From CAZVEE01 sp964625525 (lineage in GTDB: Bacteria; Pseudomonadota; Alphaproteobacteria; JAJFIK01), in NCBI GenBank assembly GCA_964625525.1, contig CAZVEE010000067.1, forward strand, positions 1 to 19,498: a DNA stretch of 19,498 nucleotides, in the 5' to 3' direction. Below the pieces are notes generated by a model that was not told where the DNA came from, did no database searches, and saw only the letters and a list, made by a program, of their open reading frames with translations. Every line of letters starts with the position of its first letter. Positions within the stretch are counted from its first letter, which is position 1. Positions 14,022-19,498 of this stretch are shown piece after piece. Both the position numbers and the translations under genes were made by a program.

Positions 14022-15329
14022 ATGGCCAGACTGGTTCTCAAATTCGGCGGCACGTCCGTCGGTGACGTGGAGCGCATGCGCCGCGCCGGCGCGCATGTGA
14101 AACGGGAACGCCAAGCCGGGCACAAGGTGGCGGTGACCGTCTCGGCCATGGCGGGGGATACCAATCGGCTTGTGGAACTCGCCAAAAGCACGGGCGCACT
14201 GCCGGATGCGCGCGAGGTGGATATGGTGGTTTCCAGCGGCGAGCAAGTGAGCGCGGGGCTGTTTGCCATGGTCTTGCAGGAGATGGGCGTCGCGGCGCGT
14301 TCTTATGCCGGATGGCAGATCCCGCTCAAGACCGATGGCGCCCATGGGCGCGCGCGCATCACCGGCATCGAGACGCAGCGCCTGGAACGCGGATTTGAGA
14401 ACGGGGAGGTGGCGGTGGTCACCGGCTTTCAGGGCATCGGGCCGCGCGAGCGGGTCACGACGCTCGGACGCGGCGGCAGCGACACCACCGCCGTGGCGCT
14501 CGCGGGGGCGATGAAAGCGGACCGCTGTGACATCTACACGGATGTGGAAGGGGTCTTCACCACAGATCCGCGCATTGTGCCCAAGGCGCGCAAGCTCGAC
14601 CGCATCGCCTATGAGGAAATGCTGGAGATGGCCTCGCTCGGGGCCAAAGTGCTCCAGACCCGCTCCGTGGAGATTGCCATGGTGCACCGAGTGCCCTTGC
14701 AGGTGCTCTCCACTTTCGCGGGCGGGGCTGGGGCACCGTCAGGCACGCTGGTTTGTGACGAGGATGAGATCGTGGAAAAGCAAGTCGTCAGCGGAATCGC
14801 CTTCAGCCGGAACGAAGCCAAGATCACGCTGGTGGGCGTGTCGGACCAGCCGGGCGTCGCCTCCATGATCTTCAGCGCGCTGTCGGATGCGCATATCAAT
14901 GTGGACATGATCGTCCAAAACATCTCGCATGAGACGGGTCTCACGGACCTGACTTTCACGGTCTCGGACGCCGATGTAGAGCACGCGCGCCGTGTGATCG
15001 AGGCGGCGCGGGGAGAAATCGGCTTCGGCAAGCTGCTGACCAGTGCGGATGTGTCCAAGATCTCGGTAATCGGCGTGGGCATGCGCTCCCATGCCGGCGT
15101 TGCCCAGCGCATGTTTAAGACGCTGGCGGACAAGGGTATCAATATTCAGGTGATCTCCACCTCCGAGATCAAGATCTCGGTGCTCATCGCCTCGGAGTAT
15201 ACGGAACTGGCGGTGCGGGCCCTGCATACGGCCTACGGTCTTGATGCCGAGCCGGTGGACACGCCCACGCCGGGGTCTGACCCGCGCCCGCCCGGCGGCG
15301 ACGCGCCAACCGCACCGCCCGCGTCATGA
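14022..15329 (+). CDS. lysC: Aspartate kinase
   Basis: 435 residues. The amino-acid kinase domain has KFGGTSVG (7-14), VVSSGEQVSAGL (69-80), TTLGRGGSDTTAVALA (146-161) and YTDVEGVFTTDPR (172-184). Two ACT domains follow, at about 266-335 (ITLVGVSDQPGVAS) and 346-408 (ISVIGVGMRSHAGVA), the allosteric part that usually senses lysine and/or threonine. Role: first step from aspartate to lysine, threonine, methionine and diaminopimelate. ATG 14022 is chosen because the kinase motif normally starts 6 residues in; the ribosome site is weak. A Pro/Gly/Asp-rich tail of about 27 residues follows the last ACT domain. The stop overlaps the ptsP start (ATGA at 15326-15329), so translation is probably coupled. 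Confidence 0.96.
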   Translation: MARLVLKFGGTSVGDVERMRRAGAHVKRERQAGHKVAVTVSAMAGDTNRLVELAKSTGALPDAREVDMVVSSGEQVSAGLFAMVLQEMGVAARSYAGWQIPLKTDGAHGRARITGIETQRLERGFENGEVAVVTGFQGIGPRERVTTLGRGGSDTTAVALAGAMKADRCDIYTDVEGVFTTDPRIVPKARKLDRIAYEEMLEMASLGAKVLQTRSVEIAMVHRVPLQVLSTFAGGAGAPSGTLVCDEDEIVEKQVVSGIAFSRNEAKITLVGVSDQPGVASMIFSALSDAHINVDMIVQNISHETGLTDLTFTVSDADVEHARRVIEAARGEIGFGKLLTSADVSKISVIGVGMRSHAGVAQRMFKTLADKGINIQVISTSEIKISVLIASEYTELAVRALHTAYGLDAEPVDTPTPGSDPRPPGGDAPTAPPAS

Positions 15330-17578
15330 GCCGGAACACCATGTCAGGAGCCCCTCAGGCGACCCTGCGGCGCCTGCGCGAGGTTATGGCCGCCCATATC
15401 AGCGCGCCGGAGCGACTGGCGCGCATTGTGCGGCTGGTGGCGGCCAATATGGTCGCGGAAGTGTGCTCTATCTATTTGGTGCGCGCTCGCCGGCTGGTCC
15501 TGGTGGCCACTGAGGGCCTGAACCAGGATGCCGTGGAGCAGACCTCGCTGAACTGGGGAGAGGGCCTTGTCGGGGAGGTGGCGCGCACGGCGCAGCCGCT
15601 GAACCTGACCGATGCACAGGGTCATCCGCTTTTCGCCTATCGCCCGGAAACGGGCGAGGATCCCTATCATTCGCTTCTGGGGGTGCCGATCCTGCGTGCG
15701 GGTCGCACTTTCGGTGTGCTCGTCATTCAGAACCGGGTCAAGCGCACTTACACAGAGGAAGAAACCGAGATCCTCCAGACCATCGCCATGGTGCTGGCCG
15801 AAATCGTGGCGGTGGAGGATCTCGCCGCCGACCCCACGGCGCCGACGCATGACGGTGCGGCCGTGCGGCTGAAGGGCATGGCGTTGGCCGAAGGCATTGC
15901 GGTGGGCACGGCCGTGCTGCACGAGCCGCGCTTTCAGCCCACGCGGCTCTTTGCCGAGGATACGCAGGAAGAGGCGGAACGGCTCGACAGCGCCGTGGCT
16001 GATTTGCGGGCCTCGGTGGACAAGATGCTCATGGCCACGGGGCTTGCGGGCGAGTCGCGTCAGGTGCTCGAAACCTACCGCATGTTCGCTTATGACCAGG
16101 GCTGGCTGCACCGGCTGCGCGAGGCGGTGTTGACGGGGCTCACGGCGGAAGCTGCCGTTGAGCGGGTCCAGAACAACACCCGCGCGCGCATGCTGCGCCA
16201 GCGCGACACCTATATTCGTGAGCGCCTGCATGACCTCGATGACCTGGCCAACCGGCTGCAACGTCATTTGGCGGGCATGCCCACGACGGCCGCCGGTGAA
16301 GAAGTGCCGGATAACGCCATCGTCGTGGCGCGCAGCATGGGGCCGGCGGAACTCCTGGATTATGACCGCTCGAAGATCCGAGGGCTGATCTTGGAGGAAG
16401 GATCGCCCTCCAGCCATGTGGCCATTGTGGCGCGGGCGCTGGAGATCCCGTTTGTGGGGCTGGTGGGGGAGGTGCTGGACCAGTGCGAGAGCGGCAATCC
16501 CATCATTGTGGACGGTGACACGGGCGAGATCCAACTCCGCCCCGACACAGGCGTGTTGGAGGCTTATCAGGAACGCCAGGCCCTCAAGGCCCAGCGCCGG
16601 GCCCAGTTCATGGCCATGCGCGATGAGCCCTCCGTGACGCTCGACGGCGAGCCGGTCACGTTGCGCATCAATGCGGGGCTTCTGGTGGATCTGCCGCATC
16701 TGGACGAGACGGGGGCGGATGGTATCGGCCTGTTCCGCACTGAACTGCAATTCATGGTGTCCTCCACCATGCCCAAGCTCTCCGCACAGACCGCGCTTTA
16801 TCGACAGGTGCTGGATGCTGCGGCTGGGCGGCCGGTCATTTTCCGCACCCTTGATCTCGGCGGGGACAAGGTGCTGCCCTATGGCGACGTGGAGCACGAG
16901 GAGAACCCAGCGCTGGGCTGGCGTGCGGTGCGGATCATCTTGGATCGCCCGGCACTGTTGCGCTACCAGATGCGCGCGCTGCTGGCTGCGGCTTCGGGGC
17001 GAGAGCTGAGCATCATGTTCCCTATGGTGGCGGAGGTCTCCGAGTTCGTCGAGGCGCGTAAGCTTGTCGATCTGGAAGTGGAGCGCATGCATCGCCAGGG
17101 GGCGTCCCTGCCCAGCGATATTCGTGTCGGCACCATGCTGGAGGTCCCCTCGCTGGCCTGGCAGCTTGATTCGCTGTTGCCGATTATCGATTTCATTTCC
17201 GTGGGCAGTAACGATCTGTTGCAGTTTCTGTTCGCCTGCGACCGGGGCAATGCGCGGCTTGCCGGGCGTTACGATCCGTTAAGCCCGCCGGTCTTGAACT
17301 TCCTGCGCCATCTGGTCGCTAAGGCCCGCAGCCACGATGTGGAACTGTCCCTGTGCGGTGAAATGGCCGGGCGTCCGCTTGATGCCATGGCGCTGATCGG
17401 CCTTGGATTTCGCAGCATTTCCATGCCGCCGTCCCGCATTGGGCCGGTAAAAGTGATGGTGCGCAGTTTGCATCTGGGGGATCTGGAAGGCTTTATGGAT
17501 CAGCTGGTGGATCTGCCTGATCACAGCGTGCGGCCGCATTTGAAGTCGTTTGCGCATGATCACGGAGTGGCCATATAG
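15326..17578 (+). CDS. ptsP: Phosphoenolpyruvate-protein phosphotransferase EI-Ntr
   Basis: 750 residues, the usual length for EI-Ntr. An N-terminal GAF domain (about 30-165) distinguishes it from sugar-PTS enzyme I. The EI N-domain follows, then the swivelling phosphohistidine domain with GSPSSHVAIVARALEIPFVG (359-378), where H364 is phosphorylated. The PEP-binding barrel has GIGLFRTELQFM, FRTLDLGGDK, GTMLEVPSLAW and the catalytic LSLCGEMAG (C677). Role: it passes phosphate from PEP to NPr and EIIA-Ntr (PtsN); in other proteobacteria the GAF domain senses glutamine and 2-oxoglutarate, and the system tunes nitrogen, potassium and stringent responses. The 4-bp ATGA overlap with lysC is the preferred start. 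The ATG at 15341 (residue 6) is an alternative. No NPr or PtsN gene is in the window. Confidence 0.96.
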   Translation: MSRNTMSGAPQATLRRLREVMAAHISAPERLARIVRLVAANMVAEVCSIYLVRARRLVLVATEGLNQDAVEQTSLNWGEGLVGEVARTAQPLNLTDAQGHPLFAYRPETGEDPYHSLLGVPILRAGRTFGVLVIQNRVKRTYTEEETEILQTIAMVLAEIVAVEDLAADPTAPTHDGAAVRLKGMALAEGIAVGTAVLHEPRFQPTRLFAEDTQEEAERLDSAVADLRASVDKMLMATGLAGESRQVLETYRMFAYDQGWLHRLREAVLTGLTAEAAVERVQNNTRARMLRQRDTYIRERLHDLDDLANRLQRHLAGMPTTAAGEEVPDNAIVVARSMGPAELLDYDRSKIRGLILEEGSPSSHVAIVARALEIPFVGLVGEVLDQCESGNPIIVDGDTGEIQLRPDTGVLEAYQERQALKAQRRAQFMAMRDEPSVTLDGEPVTLRINAGLLVDLPHLDETGADGIGLFRTELQFMVSSTMPKLSAQTALYRQVLDAAAGRPVIFRTLDLGGDKVLPYGDVEHEENPALGWRAVRIILDRPALLRYQMRALLAAASGRELSIMFPMVAEVSEFVEARKLVDLEVERMHRQGASLPSDIRVGTMLEVPSLAWQLDSLLPIIDFISVGSNDLLQFLFACDRGNARLAGRYDPLSPPVLNFLRHLVAKARSHDVELSLCGEMAGRPLDAMALIGLGFRSISMPPSRIGPVKVMVRSLHLGDLEGFMDQLVDLPDHSVRPHLKSFAHDHGVAI

Positions 17579-17749
17579 CCGTTGGATCGCGTGTCCAAAC
17601 GCCACCGAATTATGGTATGTCTGTATCAATTGCATGATGGAGCATGCATAAGACATTTAGTGATCCGGATTTGCGACTCAGAGGAGCGCAAGTCAATCCG
17701 AGATAAGCCATGACGCCTGAGGGCAGGCGAGGGAGACACCCAGAGGTCG
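17579..17749 (+). other. ptsP-rodZ intergenic region
   Basis: 171 bp, more AT-rich than its neighbours between about 17610 and 17670, which suits a promoter for the rodZ-like gene. I see small dyads (TGCATG/CATGCA at 17631-17648, TTGCG/CGCAA around 17680) but no convincing terminator for ptsP and no clear -35/-10 pair. AGAGG at 17742-17746 can serve as ribosome site for the ATG at 17750. Confidence 0.4.
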
Positions 17750-19300
17750 ATGAGCAGTTCGTCCCGCATCAAGCTCACACCCGATCACGCGGCGCGTAAT
17801 CGCCGGCTTCACCTGCGCGAAATCGTCGATGCAGGGGATCCGGAAACGCCGACCGTGGGGGGAGAGCTGCGCGCGGCGCGCATGCGCGCGGGCCATGACC
17901 TGCGCGATATTGGCGATGCGCTGCGCATCCGATATCGGCATTTGGAAGCGCTGGAAAGCGGGCAGCATCACGAGCTGCCGGGCAAGACTTACGCTGTGGG
18001 TTTCGTGCGCGCCTATGCGGAACATCTGGGTCTCAATCCTGACGAGCTGGTGCGCCGATTTAAGGCCGAAGCAGGCGAAGCCGGAACCACGCTGAGCGCT
18101 GCCGCGCCGACGGCCACCGCGCCCAGGCCCTTGCATGATCCCGCGCCGTCGCTGGGCATGCGCTATCCGGTTGAGCGGGAAGAGACTAAACTCCCCACAG
18201 GCACCACCATGATCCTGGTGTCGCTGCTGGTGATCGGCGGCGCGGCGGGCTGGTTCTTTTCTCAAGGCTCCAGCGAAACCACGGTGAGCGAAGTGCCGCC
18301 ACCACCGGCTTTCGTGGAGCCGGATCCGCGTCTGTTGCGCCCCCATCCTTCGGTCCCGACGGATGCAGCCGAGCGCACGCCGGCCTTTGCGGTGGATCTG
18401 TCCGAAACGCGGGCCGCCACGCAGGTGGCCACAGCCGCCGATGCCGTCGAGGCGCAACCAACCACCACAGCGTCGGACAACACGGCCGAGGCCGCTGCTC
18501 CGGCTGAAACGGTGGCGAGCGACGATGCGACCGACAGCACGGCCGTGGCCGCGCTCGAGGCGGACGCAGGGAACGCCACCACCGCAAGGGTTGACTCCCT
18601 GACGGACGGCCTTCCTGAAACACTGGCTGACCCCTTGGCCGAAACCTCGGCTGAGGCGACCGAAACCGCGCTCGCCGAGGATGGGGCTGAAACAGGCGCG
18701 CCGATCCAGCTCGCCGCGCCAATCCCCGTGCGCCGCCGCCCGGGTCTGGTCGCGCCAACACCCGATCCCGAACCGGAGCAGCAAGCAGCCGCTCCGCAAG
18801 CGCTCGCTCCGCAAGCCTTGGCCCCGCAAGCCTTGGCCCCGCAGACCTTGGCCCCGCAGACCTTGGCCCCTGAGACCTTGGCCTCTCAGTCCGTGACGCC
18901 GCAATCGGCGCCGGCACTGCGCACTGGTCCCGCGCCGGAAGAGCGCGGCGTGCCGACACAGCTCGCCCAGCCGGCGCCGACGGAGAATCGGCCGACCCTA
19001 AGCGACGATCCGCTGGATAATTTCTCACGGATCCAGATCCTCGCCCTCAACGCGTCCTGGCTGCGCGTGGATGACGGCGAGGGCCAGGTGCTGATCCAGC
19101 GGCGGATGCGCGAAGGCGAGATCTTTGCCGTGCCAGCCGAACAGGGCTTGGTGATGGCCGCGCGCAATGCCGGGGCCTTCCAGATCCTGGTGGATGGCCG
19201 GCCTGTGGGCCGCGCGGGTCAGGACGGGGAAGTGCTCAGTGGCCTTTCCCTTGATGTGCGTGACCTCCAGCGCCGTGACGTTCAAGTCAGCAGCGAGTAA
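17750..19300 (+). CDS. rodZ: RodZ-like protein (HTH, membrane span, DUF4115)
   Basis: 516 residues, against about 340 in E. coli RodZ. A Cro/CI-type HTH of the RodZ kind is at about 37-105 (GGELRAARMRAGHDL ... LPGKTYAVGFVRAYAEHLGL), one membrane span at about 153-170 (MILVSLLVIGGAAGWFF) and a C-terminal periplasmic DUF4115 domain at about 437-510 (SWLRVDDGEGQVLIQRRM ... FQILVDG). RodZ links MreB to the wall-elongation machinery. The extra length is an Ala/Thr/Glu/Pro-rich linker (about 171-436) with a tandem APQAL/APQTL run. The order lysC-ptsP-rodZ occurs in other alphaproteobacteria, where ispG usually follows; no ispG start is visible in the 198 bp left here. The cytoplasmic HTH in this family binds MreB rather than acting as a classical repressor. 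Confidence 0.88.
   Translation: MSSSSRIKLTPDHAARNRRLHLREIVDAGDPETPTVGGELRAARMRAGHDLRDIGDALRIRYRHLEALESGQHHELPGKTYAVGFVRAYAEHLGLNPDELVRRFKAEAGEAGTTLSAAAPTATAPRPLHDPAPSLGMRYPVEREETKLPTGTTMILVSLLVIGGAAGWFFSQGSSETTVSEVPPPPAFVEPDPRLLRPHPSVPTDAAERTPAFAVDLSETRAATQVATAADAVEAQPTTTASDNTAEAAAPAETVASDDATDSTAVAALEADAGNATTARVDSLTDGLPETLADPLAETSAEATETALAEDGAETGAPIQLAAPIPVRRRPGLVAPTPDPEPEQQAAAPQALAPQALAPQALAPQTLAPQTLAPETLASQSVTPQSAPALRTGPAPEERGVPTQLAQPAPTENRPTLSDDPLDNFSRIQILALNASWLRVDDGEGQVLIQRRMREGEIFAVPAEQGLVMAARNAGAFQILVDGRPVGRAGQDGEVLSGLSLDVRDLQRRDVQVSSE
18791..18910 (+). repeat. 15-bp tandem repeat inside rodZ (8 units, last two degenerate)
   Basis: In-frame units encode APQAL x3, APQTL x2, APETL, ASQSV and TPQSA. 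Units three to five are nearly identical at DNA level (GCCCCGCA then AGCCTTG or GACCTTG). The run lies in the periplasmic linker, so copy-number changes would alter linker length without breaking the frame. Confidence 0.85.
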
Positions 19301-19498
19301 GCTGCCCCGCAGCATGCCGGGAGATCCGGTTCAGCCGCAGTGGAAAACCGCTTGAAACCGGGCGGGACAGGGCGCGCAGGGGTTGCTTCCAGCGGCGGCG
19401 ACACCACGTGCTCCTTGACAGCACCAAATGACATTTCCAAACGAGGATGACATTTCTGTACGTTCTTATCGTTAGATTCACCGTCGGGCGTGCCTGCA
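19301..19498. other. Gene-free right edge with paired direct repeats
   Basis: No credible gene is seen in 198 bp; open frames here lack recognisable motifs and good ribosome sites. ATGACATTTC occurs twice at 19428-19437 and 19447-19456, 19 bp apart, in a locally AT-richer segment with a TTGACA at 19415. Such repeated blocks are seen near ends of some insertion sequences, but they could also be a promoter or regulator site of the next gene outside the window. Confidence 0.35.

Noticed and set aside
15344..17092. 582-codon open frame on the minus strand opposite ptsP
   Set aside because: The plus strand carries a complete EI-Ntr with all catalytic residues. The minus frame has no recognisable domain and is His/Gln/Arg-rich, as expected for an antisense shadow in GC-rich DNA.
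17693..18904. 403-codon minus-strand frame with GLRGQ repeats
   Set aside because: The repeats are the reverse reading of the 15-bp tandem repeat in rodZ; the rodZ frame has HTH, membrane span and DUF4115.

Overview
The window is a GC-rich piece of an alphaproteobacterial chromosome. Three things point to that group: the conserved neighbourhood comF-grxC-nitrilase-DUF1178 / ubiG / lysC-ptsP-rodZ, a TIGR02302-type membrane protein, and dispersed intergenic elements built like the RIME1 elements known from Rhizobium relatives. I cannot name the genus from sequence alone.

Layout. (1) 1-2774: the 3' part of a large secreted RTX calcium-binding protein whose 5' end lies outside the window, then a RIME-like element and an intrinsic terminator. 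(2) 2839-5649 (minus): a 936-residue TIGR02302/DUF4175-like membrane protein of unknown function. (3) 5861-7200: mutT, tail to tail with an NDUFAF5-like methyltransferase/hydroxylase gene. (4) 7258-9739: comF, grxC, a Nit1-type amidase gene and a DUF1178 gene, all rightward. A perfect terminator-like hairpin sits before the last one. (5) 9746-12933: an accessory-looking stretch holding an arsR-type repressor divergent from a short-chain dehydrogenase, panD, a secreted protein made of two duplicated Cys-paired domains, and a 3' remnant of a beta-propeller phytase. Two 107-bp RIME-like elements in inverted orientation bracket the panD-to-phytase part. (6) 13000-17578: ubiG (minus) divergent from lysC-ptsP (plus), which overlap by 4 bp. 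(7) 17750-19300: a long RodZ-like membrane protein with a repetitive Ala/Pro linker. (8) 19301-19498: no gene seen, but a pair of 10-bp direct repeats that may mark the edge of another element.

How the genes work together. Most are housekeeping: nucleotide-pool cleaning (MutT), thiol redox and metabolite repair (GrxC, Nit1-like amidase), respiratory complex I assembly (NDUFAF5-like) and its ubiquinone partner (UbiG), aspartate-derived metabolites (LysC for lysine/threonine/methionine, PanD for beta-alanine/CoA), nitrogen-PTS signalling (PtsP) and cell shape (RodZ).

I found no clearly new multi-gene system. The strongest unexplained signals are: the RIME-like family, with one variant whose core has been replaced; a phytase truncated exactly at one of these elements; an RTX protein with exact nine-residue register over invariant 108-residue spacers; an attenuator-like set of hairpins between the amidase and DUF1178 genes; and the uncharacterised duplicated secreted protein.
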